Shown here: one piece after another, positions 16,190-24,355 of the stretch
Position numbering within the stretch: position 1 is the first letter of the stretch
Layout of the letters: each line of letters begins with the position of its first letter
NCBI RefSeq assembly: GCF_001590925.1
Contig: NZ_BCTU01000040.1
Location: 1 to 36,937, forward strand
DNA length: 36,937 bases
Direction: 5' to 3'
From: Serratia plymuthica NBRC 102599
GTDB lineage: Bacteria; Pseudomonadota; Gammaproteobacteria; Enterobacterales; Enterobacteriaceae
Notes under the pieces: model-generated
The model's input: the letters and a program-made list of their open reading frames with translations, nothing else
What the model was told of the DNA's origin: nothing
Database searches by the model: none
Position numbers and translations under genes: made by a program

Positions 16190-16213
16190 TCGGGAAACTT
16201 TTCTATTTCCCGA
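16190..16213 (+). terminator. Hairpin after the tautomerase gene
   Basis: TCGGGAAA (16190-16197) and TTTCCCGA (16206-16213) form an 8-bp stem with an 8-nt loop. No T-run follows, so it is a weak terminator or a stabilising 3' structure. Confidence 0.4.
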
Positions 16214-16229
16214 TAGCGATCATAAATTA

Positions 16230-16248
16230 ATTAAAACGTTGTTTTATT
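16230..16248. promoter_or_regulatory. KdgR-type operator upstream of kdgK
   Basis: ATTAAAACGTTGTTTTATT matches the KdgR consensus AATRAAAYRNYRTTTYATT at 18 of 19 positions (mismatch at position 2). KdgR represses pectin and ketodeoxygluconate genes, including kdgK, in enterobacteria. The site is 86 bp before the kdgK start. Confidence 0.7.
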
Positions 16249-16333
16249 TTCATTGACTCCTCCCCGCCCTTGCGTTGAGACTGAAGGCATTGCGCATCCC
16301 TTCGTTTTCTTCTTCCAGCCAGGGCCGTTGACT

Positions 16334-17266
16334 ATGACCACCCAGAATCTTGCCGTGATCGGCGAATGCATGATTGAACTGTCGCAAAAAGGCGCGGATC
16401 TCAGCCGCGGCTTTGGCGGCGATACCTTAAACACCGCCGTCTATATCGCCCGCCAGGTGCCGGAAGCCGCGCTGCAGGTGCATTACGTCACCGCCCTCGG
16501 CACCGACAGCTTCAGCCAGGAAATGCTGCAGGCCTGGCAACAGGAAAAGGTTAAAACCGATTTGATCCAACGGTTGGAAAACAAGCTGCCGGGGTTGTAT
16601 GTGATCGAAACCGATGACACCGGCGAGCGCACCTTCTATTACTGGCGCAACGACGCCGCCGCACGCTACTGGCTGGAAGGACCCCAGGCGGAAAGCCTGT
16701 GCGAGCATCTGGCCCACTTCGATTATCTGTACCTCAGCGGCATCAGCGTGGCCATTCTCAACCCAGCCAGCCGCACCCGATTGCTGGCGTTGCTGCACCA
16801 GTGCCGCGCCAACGGCGGGAAAGTGATTTTCGACAATAACTATCGGCCGCGCCTGTGGCAGAACCGTGAGGAAACCCAACAGGTTTATCGCGATGTGCTG
16901 GCCTGTACCGACATCGCCTTCCTGACCCTGGACGATGAAGACTTGCTGTGGGGCAACCAGCCGGTGGAACAGGTGGTCCGCCGCACGCAAGCACTGGGCG
17001 TGACGGAAATTGTGATCAAACGCGGCGCAGATGCCTGCCTGGTATTCAGCGCCGAAGGCACCGAGCTTGAGATCCCGGCGGTACAGTTGCCGAAAGAGAA
17101 GGTGGTGGATACCACTGCCGCAGGGGATTCCTTCAGTGCCGGTTACCTGGCAGTACGTTTAACCGGCGGTGATGCCGTGCAGGCAGCACAACGCGGCCAC
17201 CTGACTGCCAGCACGGTGATTCAGTATCGCGGGGCGATTATTCCACTCGCAGCCATGCCGCAATAA
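16334..17266 (+). CDS. kdgK: 2-dehydro-3-deoxygluconokinase
   Basis: This 310-residue PfkB-family sugar kinase is close to E. coli KdgK (309 residues). It phosphorylates 2-keto-3-deoxygluconate to KDPG for the Entner-Doudoroff aldolase, in hexuronate and pectin catabolism. The N-terminal substrate motif GECMIELSQ-(G)-ADLSRGFGGDTLNTAVY is present. The C-terminal PfkB signature VVDTTAAGDSFSAGYLA contains the catalytic Asp. ATG 16334 is used because similarity begins at MTTQNLAVIGECM; the upstream in-frame extension to 16253 includes the operator region. The KdgR-type site upstream supports regulation by KDG. A strong terminator follows. Confidence 0.95.
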   Translation: MTTQNLAVIGECMIELSQKGADLSRGFGGDTLNTAVYIARQVPEAALQVHYVTALGTDSFSQEMLQAWQQEKVKTDLIQRLENKLPGLYVIETDDTGERTFYYWRNDAAARYWLEGPQAESLCEHLAHFDYLYLSGISVAILNPASRTRLLALLHQCRANGGKVIFDNNYRPRLWQNREETQQVYRDVLACTDIAFLTLDDEDLLWGNQPVEQVVRRTQALGVTEIVIKRGADACLVFSAEGTELEIPAVQLPKEKVVDTTAAGDSFSAGYLAVRLTGGDAVQAAQRGHLTASTVIQYRGAIIPLAAMPQ

Positions 17267-17287
17267 TTCCGTCACCGTAAAAATGCG

Positions 17288-17315
17288 AAAGGCCAGCACT
17301 GATGCTGGCCTTTTT
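17288..17315. terminator. Terminator of kdgK, possibly bidirectional
   Basis: AGGCCAGCA (17290-17298), loop CTGA, TGCTGGCCT (17303-17311), then TTTTATT. On the minus strand the same stem is followed by TTTCGCATTTTTA, so it may also stop transcripts coming from ilvC. Confidence 0.88.
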
Positions 17316-17338
17316 ATTGGACTCGAAAACCCATCTTA

Positions 17339-17463
17339 ATACCCTATAGACTTCAAGTTGTAGCCAGGCGCCAAGCTATCTCATCCCCAGTCACTTACTT
17401 TAGTCAGTGACTGGGGTGTGATAGTGCAGGTAACAACGCTACAGCTTGAAAGACGACGGGTAT
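17339..17463 (-). repeat. Full-length ERIC element (125 bp) directly after the ilvC stop codon
   Basis: The element is bounded by inverted ATACCC and GGGTAT. It contains the ERIC core AAGTAAGTGACTGGGG (minus strand), which matches the well-known ERIC2 primer region. An inner hairpin (17385-17395 with 17406-17416) is nested in an outer one (TTCAAGTTGTAGC with GCTACAGCTTGAA). It ends exactly where the ilvC stop codon begins, so it forms the ilvC 3' UTR. ERICs are non-autonomous palindromic repeats of enterobacteria. Confidence 0.88.
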
Positions 17464-18939
17464 TTAGCCTGCCACCGCGATACGTTTCATATCAGTCATA
17501 TAACCACGCAGTTTGCGGCCAACGGATTCGATTGGGTGATTGCGCACCGCTTCGTTCACGTCACGCAGTTGCGCGTTGTCTACAGAAGTACCGGCCACGG
17601 ATTTACCCAAATCACCGGCCTGCAGAGTTGTCATAAACTCTTTCAGCAACGGCACTGCGGCGTTAGCGAACAGGTAGTTACCGTATTCGGCGGTATCAGA
17701 GATAACCACGTTCATTTCATACAGACGCTTACGCGCGATGGTGTTGGCGATCAGCGGCAGCTCATGCAGTGATTCGTAGTAAGCGGACTCTTCGATGATG
17801 CCCGCGTCAACCATGGTTTCGAACGCCAGCTCAACGCCTGCTTTCACCATAGCGACCATCAGCACGCCGTTATCAAAGTATTCCTGCTCGCTGATTTTGC
17901 CTTCGAACTGCGGCGCATTCTCGAATGCCGATTTGCCGGTCTCTTCACGCCAGTTCAGCAGTTTTACGTCGTCTTCTGCCCAGTCTGCCATCATGCCGCT
18001 GGAGAAGGCGCCGGAGATGATGTCGTCCATGTGTTTCTGGAACAACGGTGCCATGATCTCTTTCAGTTGCTCGGACAGCGCATAAGCACGCAGTTTGGCC
18101 GGGTTGGACAGGCGATCCATCATCAGGGTGATGCCGCCCTGCTTCAGCGCTTCGGTGATGGTTTCCCAGCCGAACTGAATCAGTTTCTCTGCGTACGCCG
18201 GCTCGGTGCCTTCAGCAACCAGTTTGTCGAAGCACAGCAGCGAACCCGCCTGCAACATGCCGCACAGAATGGTTTGCTCACCCATCAGGTCAGATTTCAC
18301 TTCGGCAACGAAGGAGGACTCCAGCACGCCGGCACGGTGGCCGCCAGTCGCTGCTGCCCAGGCCTTGGCGATCGCCATGCCTTCGCCTTTCGGGTCGTTT
18401 TCCGGGTGAACCGCAATCAGGGTCGGCACGCCGAAACCGCGTTTGTATTCTTCGCGCACTTCGGTGCCCGGGCATTTCGGCGCCACCATCACTACGGTGA
18501 TGTCTTTACGTACCTGCTCGCCCACTTCAACGATATTGAAGCCATGGGAGTAGCCCAGCGCCGCACCGTCTTTCATCAGCGGCTGTACTGCGCGAACCAC
18601 TGAGGTGTGCTGTTTGTCCGGCGTCAGGTTAACCACCAGGTCCGCCTGCGGGATCAGATCTTCGTAGGTGCCCACTTTGAAGCCGTTCTCGGTCGCTTTA
18701 CGCCATGAAGGGCGCTTCTCGTCGATGGCTTCTTTACGCAGGGCATAGGCAACGTCCAGGCCCGAGTCACGCATGTTCAGCCCCTGGTTCAGGCCCTGTG
18801 CGCCACAGCCGACGATCACCACTTTTTTGCCTTTCAGGTAGCCGGCTTCATCCGCAAATTCGTCGCGTGCCATGAAACGACACTTACCCAATTGCGCCAA
18901 CTGCTGACGCAGGTTCAAGGTGTTGAAATAGTTAGCCAT
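17464..18939 (-). CDS. ilvC: Ketol-acid reductoisomerase (class II)
   Basis: This 491-residue enzyme of the long, class II form converts acetolactate and acetohydroxybutyrate to the dihydroxy acids of valine and isoleucine synthesis, with NADPH and Mg2+. The Rossmann motif [21 protein letters not shown] is followed by the NADPH-binding Arg/Ser stretch [18 protein letters not shown]. Two C-terminal knotted domains carry the Mg ligands, for example in [18 protein letters not shown]. The start ATG has TGGAG 7 nt upstream. It is divergent from its activator ilvY, as in E. coli, and convergent with kdgK. An ERIC element is joined to its stop codon. Confidence 0.98.
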   Translation of the reverse strand: MANYFNTLNLRQQLAQLGKCRFMARDEFADEAGYLKGKKVVIVGCGAQGLNQGLNMRDSGLDVAYALRKEAIDEKRPSWRKATENGFKVGTYEDLIPQADLVVNLTPDKQHTSVVRAVQPLMKDGAALGYSHGFNIVEVGEQVRKDITVVMVAPKCPGTEVREEYKRGFGVPTLIAVHPENDPKGEGMAIAKAWAAATGGHRAGVLESSFVAEVKSDLMGEQTILCGMLQAGSLLCFDKLVAEGTEPAYAEKLIQFGWETITEALKQGGITLMMDRLSNPAKLRAYALSEQLKEIMAPLFQKHMDDIISGAFSSGMMADWAEDDVKLLNWREETGKSAFENAPQFEGKISEQEYFDNGVLMVAMVKAGVELAFETMVDAGIIEESAYYESLHELPLIANTIARKRLYEMNVVISDTAEYGNYLFANAAVPLLKEFMTTLQAGDLGKSVAGTSVDNAQLRDVNEAVRNHPIESVGRKLRGYMTDMKRIAVAG

Positions 18940-19030
18940 GGTGGTACTCCAGTTAGATGTTGTGTCGATTTAGCTTATCGATGTTATTTTCATTCCCCGC
19001 CCTGTCTGTGCGGAGATTCGTTAAACTCAA

Positions 19031-19036
19031 TGTATA
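19031..19036 (-). promoter_or_regulatory. Candidate ilvC -10 box
   Basis: TATACA on the minus strand lies about 92 nt before the ilvC start and just downstream of the IlvY operators. The -35 region is poor, in keeping with an activator-dependent promoter. Confidence 0.35.
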
Positions 19037-19048
19037 ACAGGAAACGCG

Positions 19049-19063
19049 TTGCTTAAATTGATA
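19049..19063. promoter_or_regulatory. Possible second IlvY operator (degenerate)
   Basis: TTGCTTAAATTGATA resembles the better site TTGCA-N5-TGCAA in its left arm. It is 31 bp away centre to centre, a usual spacing for the recognition and activation sites of LysR-type regulators. It lies next to the candidate ilvC promoter. Confidence 0.4.
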
Positions 19064-19079
19064 TATTACGAATGTGATA

Positions 19080-19094
19080 TTGCAATTTATGCAA
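19080..19094. promoter_or_regulatory. IlvY operator (LysR-type palindrome)
   Basis: TTGCAATTTATGCAA is a perfect inverted repeat TTGCA-N5-TGCAA with the T-N11-A pattern of LysR-type sites. It lies between divergent ilvY and ilvC, 25 bp before the ilvY start, and would serve both activation of ilvC and autorepression. Confidence 0.65.
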
Positions 19095-19118
19095 CACTCT
19101 TGCTGCGAGCATACCGAT

Positions 19119-20000
19119 ATGGATTTGCGTGATTTAAAACTGTTCCTCCATCTGGCGGAAAGCCAGCATTTTGGCCGCACCGCCAAAGCGATGCACGTCA
19201 GCCCGTCGACGCTATCCCGCCAGATCCAACGGCTGGAGGAAATCCTCGGGCAACCGCTGTTTTTGCGTGATAACCGCACCGTGCAGCTCACCGATGCCGG
19301 TGAACAGCTGAAAGAGTTTGCCCAGCATACCCTGTTGCAATACCAGCAGTTGAAACATTCGCTGGGCCAGCACGGCCCTTCGCTGAGCGGCGAATTGCGG
19401 CTGTTTTGCTCGGTTACCGCCGCCTACAGCCATCTGCCGCCAATCCTCGACAGGTTCCGGGCGCAGCATCCGCTGGTGGAAATCAAACTGACCACCGGTG
19501 ACGCTGCCGACGCGGTCGACAAGGTGCAGTCCAACGAGGCTGACCTCGGCATTGCCGGCCGGCCAGAAACCCTGCCCACCAGCGTAGCGTTCACTAAAAT
19601 CGGCGAAATCCCGCTGGTGCTGATCGCCCCTGCGCTCCCCTGCGCGGTACGCAGCCAGGCGTTTGCCGAGAAGCCCGACTGGGCCACCATTCCGTTTATC
19701 CTGCCGGAGCACGGCCCGTCGCGAAAACGCATCGAACTGTGGTTCCGCCGCCAACGCATCGCCAACCCGCTGATTTACGCCACCGTCGGCGGCCACGAGG
19801 CCATCGTTTCGATGGTAGCGCTGGGTTGCGGCATTGCGCTGATCCCCGGCGTGGTGGTAGACAACAGCCCGGAACCGGTGCGTAACCGCATCTCGCAGCT
19901 GGAAAATATTTCGATGGTCGAACCCTTTGAACTGGGCGTTTGCGTACAGAAAAAGCGCCTTAGCGATCCGCTGATCGAAGCTTTTTGGCGTTTACTTTAA
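19119..20000 (+). CDS. ilvY: IlvY, LysR-type activator of ilvC
   Basis: This 293-residue LysR-type regulator closely matches E. coli IlvY: MDLRDLKLFLHLAESQHFGRTAKAMHVSPSTLSRQIQRLEE forms the winged helix-turn-helix at residues 1-60, and LKTTGDAADA-like, GGHEAIVSMVALGCGIALIP and FELGVCVQKKRL mark the effector domain. It activates ilvC when acetolactate or acetohydroxybutyrate accumulates. ATG 19119 is chosen to match the E. coli N-terminus; the frame extends back to 19074 but that part overlaps the operator. A short ERIC follows its 3' end at 20042. Confidence 0.96.
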   Translation: MDLRDLKLFLHLAESQHFGRTAKAMHVSPSTLSRQIQRLEEILGQPLFLRDNRTVQLTDAGEQLKEFAQHTLLQYQQLKHSLGQHGPSLSGELRLFCSVTAAYSHLPPILDRFRAQHPLVEIKLTTGDAADAVDKVQSNEADLGIAGRPETLPTSVAFTKIGEIPLVLIAPALPCAVRSQAFAEKPDWATIPFILPEHGPSRKRIELWFRRQRIANPLIYATVGGHEAIVSMVALGCGIALIPGVVVDNSPEPVRNRISQLENISMVEPFELGVCVQKKRLSDPLIEAFWRLL

Positions 20001-20041
20001 ACAACAGCGGATTTGTTGCCGTGTGAAAGATAAAAATCAAA

Positions 20042-20100
20042 ATACCCTATGGATTTCAAGTTGCAGCCAACAACGCTGCGGCTTGAAAGACGGCGGATAT
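20042..20100 (-). repeat. Short (59 bp) ERIC element directly after the DUF2461 gene
   Basis: It has the same ends (ATACCC; GGATAT on the right) and outer stem as the full ERIC (TTTCAAGTTGCAGC with GCTGCGGCTTGAAA, two U-G wobbles), but lacks about 66 bp of the inner part. Its right end touches the stop codon of the DUF2461 gene, in the same orientation as the copy after ilvC. It lies 41 bp after the convergent ilvY stop. Confidence 0.85.
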
Positions 20101-20802
20101 TCATAAATCAGCCGGATCGATTTGCTTCATCGTCTCCACCTGCATCAGCCAGTGATACAGCGGCTCAAGCTGTTGGAAACCTTGTGTCAGCGTCTGCACC
20201 AAACCGGCGCTGAACAACTTTTCTACCTGGCTGTCGCTGACCATCACCGCGAAAGATTTGCGGTTGTACCAGGTGGCGATCTCCGCCACCTGCTCTTTCA
20301 CCAGCGGGCGTTTGTAGCTTTCCCCCACCAGCTCGAACGGTGGCCGACAGCAGGCCGCTACCTCTAAAAACGGCTGCGGCCGGCGCAGCAGCGTATGGCG
20401 GAACAGGTCCATCGTCGGCTTGTTGGCGCTGTAATAGCCCAGACCATAGCGCAACATATCCGGCCCCAACTCGAAGAAATACACCGGCGCGTCCTTCCAG
20501 TCTTTACTCGGCCGTTTAAACGTCAGCCACATGCGGCTGCGATAGCGCGATTTGTCATGAGAGAAACGCGTATCGCGGTGGAGCCGAGACAGCGTTTTAC
20601 CGATCGCCGGCCGGGTTTCAAACTGCGGATCGATCGCCAGCATGGCCGGGCTCAGCTCGGCCACCAGCGTACGGAACGGCGTCAACAGCTCCCGCTCGTA
20701 AACGTTACGATTGGCTTCAAACCAGTCTTTGTCGTTCTCGATACGCACCTGTTGGAGAAAATTCAGCCCCTGTTGGCTGAAACCGGTAAAACTGTCTGTC
20801 AT
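20101..20802 (-). CDS. DUF2461 family protein (TIGR02453), probable last gene of the ilv operon
   Basis: This 233-residue protein belongs to the DUF2461 family. The family pattern is visible: GFSQQGLNFLQQVRIENDKDWFEANR at the N-terminus, RPAIGKTLSRLHRDTRFSHDKSRYRS in the middle and GYYSANKPTMDLFR. No function is established for the family. It starts 21 bp after the ilvA stop on the same strand, with AAGGA 8 nt before the ATG and no terminator between. It is therefore probably co-transcribed with ilvGMEDA. This gene is not at this place in E. coli. Confidence 0.88.
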   Translation of the reverse strand: MTDSFTGFSQQGLNFLQQVRIENDKDWFEANRNVYERELLTPFRTLVAELSPAMLAIDPQFETRPAIGKTLSRLHRDTRFSHDKSRYRSRMWLTFKRPSKDWKDAPVYFFELGPDMLRYGLGYYSANKPTMDLFRHTLLRRPQPFLEVAACCRPPFELVGESYKRPLVKEQVAEIATWYNRKSFAVMVSDSQVEKLFSAGLVQTLTQGFQQLEPLYHWLMQVETMKQIDPADL

Positions 20803-20823
20803 ACGCCGTCCTTGTCGATTCCC

Positions 20824-22368
20824 TTAGCCCTGCAAGAAAAAGCGGAACGCCGGGTTATCGGTTTCATCGTGGCAATCGTAGCCCAGCGCCTGCAAGTGCT
20901 GCTCAAACTCGGGTTCGGTCTGCGACAGCTCGAAGCCCGCCAGCACGCGGCCAAAATCGGTGCCGTGGCTACGATAATGGAACAGCGAAATATTCCAGTG
21001 AGTACCCAAGGTCTGCAGGAACTTCAGCAGCGCACCCGGCGACTCCGGGAATTCAAAGCTGTACAGACGTTCGCGCAGCGGCTTCGAAGGACGCCCGCCC
21101 ACCATGTAACGCACGTGCAGCTTGGCCATTTCGTCATCGGACAGATCTACCACCTGATAACCGTCGGCATTCAGCTCGTCGATGATCTCCAGCCGTTCCG
21201 CATGACCGCGCGTCAGACGAACACCGACGAAAATGCAGGCGTTATCCGCATCGGCATAGCGGTAGTTGAACTCGGTCACCGAGCGGCCGCCCAGCAGTTG
21301 GCAGAACTTCAGGAAGCTGCCTTTCTGCTCTGGAATAGTCACCGCCAGCAGGGCTTCACGCTGTTCACCCAATTCGCAGCGTTCGGACACGTAACGCAAT
21401 CCGTGGAAGTTCAGGTTAGCGCCAGACAGTACGTGCGCCAGGCGCTCGCCCTGAATATTGTGCTGCTGCACGTACTTTTTCAGCCCGGCCAGCGCCAGCG
21501 CGCCGGAAGGCTCGGCAATGGCACGCACGTCTTCGAACAAATCCTTTACCGCCGCACAGATAGCGTCGCTGTCGACGGTGATCACATCGTCCAGGTATTC
21601 CCGGCACAGGCGGAAGGTTTCATCGCCGATGCGCTTCACCGCCACACCTTCGGCGAACAACCCGACGCGCGCCAGATCCACCGGGTGCCCGGCATCCAGC
21701 GCCGCCCGCAGGCAGGCGGAATCTTCCGCCTCCACGCCAATCACTTTGATTTGCGGCATCAGTTGCTTAATCAGCACCGCCACGCCGGCCGCCAGGCCAC
21801 CACCGCCAACCGGCACGAACACCCGGTCAAGATGCGCGTCCTGCTGCAGCAGTTCCATCGCCAACGTGCCCTGCCCGGCAATCACCGTGGGATGATCGAA
21901 CGGCGGTACGAAGGTCATGCCCTGTTTCTGCGACAGCTCAATCGCCCGCGCCTTGGCTTCATCAAAGTTGGCGCCGTGCAACAGCACTTCGCCACCGAAA
22001 CCGCGCACCGCATCCACTTTGATGTCTGCGGTGGATACCGGCATCACGATCAACGTTTTGATCCCCAGCCGTTTGCCGGAGTAGGCTACGCCCTGCGCAT
22101 GGTTACCGGCGGAAGCCGTCACCACGCCGCGCGCCTTTTGTTCTTCGTTCAGACTGGCGATCATCGCATAGGCCCCGCGCAGCTTGAAGCTGTGCACCGG
22201 CTGACGATCTTCACGCTTCACCAGAATGGTATTACCCAGTCGCGAAGAGATTTTGCTCATGGCCTGTAACGGGGTGACCTGAGCCACCTCGTAAACCGGC
22301 GAGCGGAGCACCGCTCGCAGATACTCCGCGCCGCCGGGGGCGTCGGATAGGGGTTGTGATTCCGCCAT
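20824..22368 (-). CDS. ilvA: Biosynthetic threonine deaminase
   Basis: This 514-residue enzyme has the same length as E. coli IlvA. It deaminates threonine to 2-ketobutyrate, the first step of isoleucine synthesis. The PLP-binding lysine is Lys62 in PVHSFKLRGAY, and the phosphate-binding loop is VPVGGGGLAAGV near residue 188. Two ACT-like regulatory domains fill the last third, where isoleucine and valine act on the enzyme. It begins 5 bp after the ilvD stop, so translation may be coupled. Residues 1-25 match the E. coli start (MAESQPLS). Confidence 0.98.
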   Translation of the reverse strand: MAESQPLSDAPGGAEYLRAVLRSPVYEVAQVTPLQAMSKISSRLGNTILVKREDRQPVHSFKLRGAYAMIASLNEEQKARGVVTASAGNHAQGVAYSGKRLGIKTLIVMPVSTADIKVDAVRGFGGEVLLHGANFDEAKARAIELSQKQGMTFVPPFDHPTVIAGQGTLAMELLQQDAHLDRVFVPVGGGGLAAGVAVLIKQLMPQIKVIGVEAEDSACLRAALDAGHPVDLARVGLFAEGVAVKRIGDETFRLCREYLDDVITVDSDAICAAVKDLFEDVRAIAEPSGALALAGLKKYVQQHNIQGERLAHVLSGANLNFHGLRYVSERCELGEQREALLAVTIPEQKGSFLKFCQLLGGRSVTEFNYRYADADNACIFVGVRLTRGHAERLEIIDELNADGYQVVDLSDDEMAKLHVRYMVGGRPSKPLRERLYSFEFPESPGALLKFLQTLGTHWNISLFHYRSHGTDFGRVLAGFELSQTEPEFEQHLQALGYDCHDETDNPAFRFFLQG

Positions 22369-22373
22369 GATGC

Positions 22374-24224
22374 TTAGCCTCCCAGCTTGCTCTTGTCGCG
22401 CACCGCGCCTTTGTCGGCACTGGTCGCCAGCGTGGCGTAGGCGCGCAGGGCGTAAGAAACCTGACGCTCACGATTTTTCGGTGTCCAGGCACGATCGCCA
22501 CGCGCCAGCTCAACCTCGCGGCGTGCCGCCAGTTCGCTGTCTGTAACGTCCAGCACCATGCTGCGTTTTGGAATGTCGATGTCGATCATGTCGCCATCTT
22601 CGATCAGTGCGATCAGGCCGCCGCTGCCCGCTTCCGGAGAAACGTGGCCGATAGACAGGCCCGAGGTGCCGCCGGAGAAGCGCCCATCGGTAATCAGCGC
22701 ACAGGCTTTGCCCAGCCCCATAGATTTCAGGTAGGTCGTCGGGTACAGCATTTCCTGCATGCCCGGCCCGCCTTTTGGCCCTTCGTAGCGGATGACCACC
22801 ACGTCGCCGGCAACCACTTTACCGCCGAGAATCGCTTCCACCGCCGTATCCTGGCTTTCGTAGACTTTCGCCGGGCCACGGAAGGTCAGGTTATCTTTGT
22901 CGACGCCGGCAGTTTTAACGATGCTGCCGTCCAGCGCCATGTTGCCGTACAGCACGGCCAATCCGCCTTCCAGGCTGAACGCATTTTCCAGCGAGCGGAT
23001 ACAACCCTCTGCGCGATCGTCGTCCAGCGTATCCCAGCGGCAATCCTGCGAGAACGCCTGAGTGGTGCGGATACCCGCCGGGCCGGCGCGGAACATTTTC
23101 TTCACGGCTTCATCTTTGGTCAGCATGATGTCGTACTGTTCCAGCGTTTCCGGCAGCTTCAGGCCCAGGATGTTATCGACGTCGCGATTCATCAGCCCCG
23201 CGCGGTCCAACTCGCCGAGAATAGCCAGTACGCCGCCGGCTCGGTGCACGTCTTCCATATGGTATTTCTGGGTGCTTGGCGCCACTTTGCACAGGTGGGG
23301 CACCTTGCGCGACAGGCGATCGATATCTGCCATGGTGAAGTCAATCTCGCCTTCCTGCGCCGCTGCCAGCAGGTGAAGTACGGTGTTGGTCGAGCCGCCC
23401 ATGGCGATATCCAGCGTCATGGCGTTTTCGAATGCCGCCTTGTTGGCGATGCTGCGCGGCAGCGCGCTTTCGTCGTCCTGCTCGTAATAACGTTTGGTCA
23501 GCGCAACGATGCGCTTGCCGGCGTTGAGGAACAGATCCTTACGGTCCGCGTGGGTTGCCAGCAGCGAGCCGTTACCCGGCTGAGACAGGCCCAGCGCTTC
23601 GGTCAGGCAGTTCATCGAGTTGGCGGTGAACATGCCGGAACAGGAGCCGCAGGTCGGGCAGGCGGAACGTTCGATTTGCGCGCTGTCGGCGTCGCTGACG
23701 TTCGGGTTGGCCCCCTGGATCATCGCATCGATCAAGTCCAGCTTGATGATCTTGTCGGACAGCTTGGTCTTGCCGGCTTCCATTGGGCCGCCTGAAACGA
23801 AAATCACCGGAATATTGAGGCGCAGTGACGCCATCAGCATCCCCGGGGTGATTTTGTCGCAGTTGGAGATACACACCATCGCATCGGCGCAGTGGGCATT
23901 CACCATGTATTCAACCGAATCGGCGATCAGTTCGCGCGACGGCAGGGAATAGAGCATACCGCCGTGGCCCATGGCGATACCGTCATCCACCGCAATGGTG
24001 TTGAACTCTTTGGCGACGCCGCCGGAGGCTTCGATCTGCTCTGCAACCAGTTTGCCCAGATCGCGCAAGTGCACGTGGCCCGGCACGAACTGGGTAAATG
24101 AGTTGACCACCGCAATAATCGGCTTGCCGAAATCGTCGTCGGTCATTCCGGTCGCGCGCCATAATGCGCGGGCACCCGCCATGTTGCGGCCGTGGGTGGT
24201 GGTGGCGGAACGGTACTTAGGCAT
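22374..24224 (-). CDS. ilvD: Dihydroxy-acid dehydratase
   Basis: This 616-residue iron-sulfur enzyme, of the same length as in E. coli, dehydrates dihydroxyisovalerate and dihydroxymethylvalerate to the keto acids. Cluster-binding cysteines are in [12 protein letters not shown] and [20 protein letters not shown], and the C-terminal active-site loop is [23 protein letters not shown] 24224 is used: GGAG is 8 nt upstream and the protein then begins [14 protein letters not shown] as in E. coli. An in-frame GTG at 24233 overlaps the ribosome binding site. It is separated from ilvE by 131 bp that contain a short ERIC. Confidence 0.98.
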   Translation of the reverse strand: MPKYRSATTTHGRNMAGARALWRATGMTDDDFGKPIIAVVNSFTQFVPGHVHLRDLGKLVAEQIEASGGVAKEFNTIAVDDGIAMGHGGMLYSLPSRELIADSVEYMVNAHCADAMVCISNCDKITPGMLMASLRLNIPVIFVSGGPMEAGKTKLSDKIIKLDLIDAMIQGANPNVSDADSAQIERSACPTCGSCSGMFTANSMNCLTEALGLSQPGNGSLLATHADRKDLFLNAGKRIVALTKRYYEQDDESALPRSIANKAAFENAMTLDIAMGGSTNTVLHLLAAAQEGEIDFTMADIDRLSRKVPHLCKVAPSTQKYHMEDVHRAGGVLAILGELDRAGLMNRDVDNILGLKLPETLEQYDIMLTKDEAVKKMFRAGPAGIRTTQAFSQDCRWDTLDDDRAEGCIRSLENAFSLEGGLAVLYGNMALDGSIVKTAGVDKDNLTFRGPAKVYESQDTAVEAILGGKVVAGDVVVIRYEGPKGGPGMQEMLYPTTYLKSMGLGKACALITDGRFSGGTSGLSIGHVSPEAGSGGLIALIEDGDMIDIDIPKRSMVLDVTDSELAARREVELARGDRAWTPKNRERQVSYALRAYATLATSADKGAVRDKSKLGG

Positions 24225-24297
24225 GCTCTTCACTCCAAATGTATTTATTACAGGCGGCGAACGAACCGCCTAGATATTCTTATCTGTCTGTCGATTG

Positions 24298-24355
24298 ACC
24301 CTATGGATTTCAATCTGCAGCTAACATCGCTGCAGGTTGAAAGGCGACGGGTAAA
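24298..24355 (-). repeat. Short ERIC element inside the ilv operon, after the ilvE stop codon
   Basis: ACCC at the left and GGGTAAA at the right bound an arm pair TTTCAATCTGCAGC and GCTGCAGGTTGAAA, a perfect 14-bp stem with the loop TAACATC. It is of the short, internally deleted ERIC type, like the copy at 20042. It directly follows the ilvE stop codon and lies 74 bp before the ilvD start, so it will be transcribed within the operon mRNA. Confidence 0.8.

Noticed and set aside
20395-22269. 624-codon open frame on the plus strand opposite ilvA and the DUF2461 gene
   Set aside because: Its translation is rich in His, Gln and Arg, typical of antisense to a GC-rich gene, and it spans two unrelated minus-strand genes. 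No family resemblance was seen.
22644-23795. 383-codon plus-strand frame opposite ilvD
   Set aside because: It is an antisense shadow of ilvD, which is conserved over its whole length.
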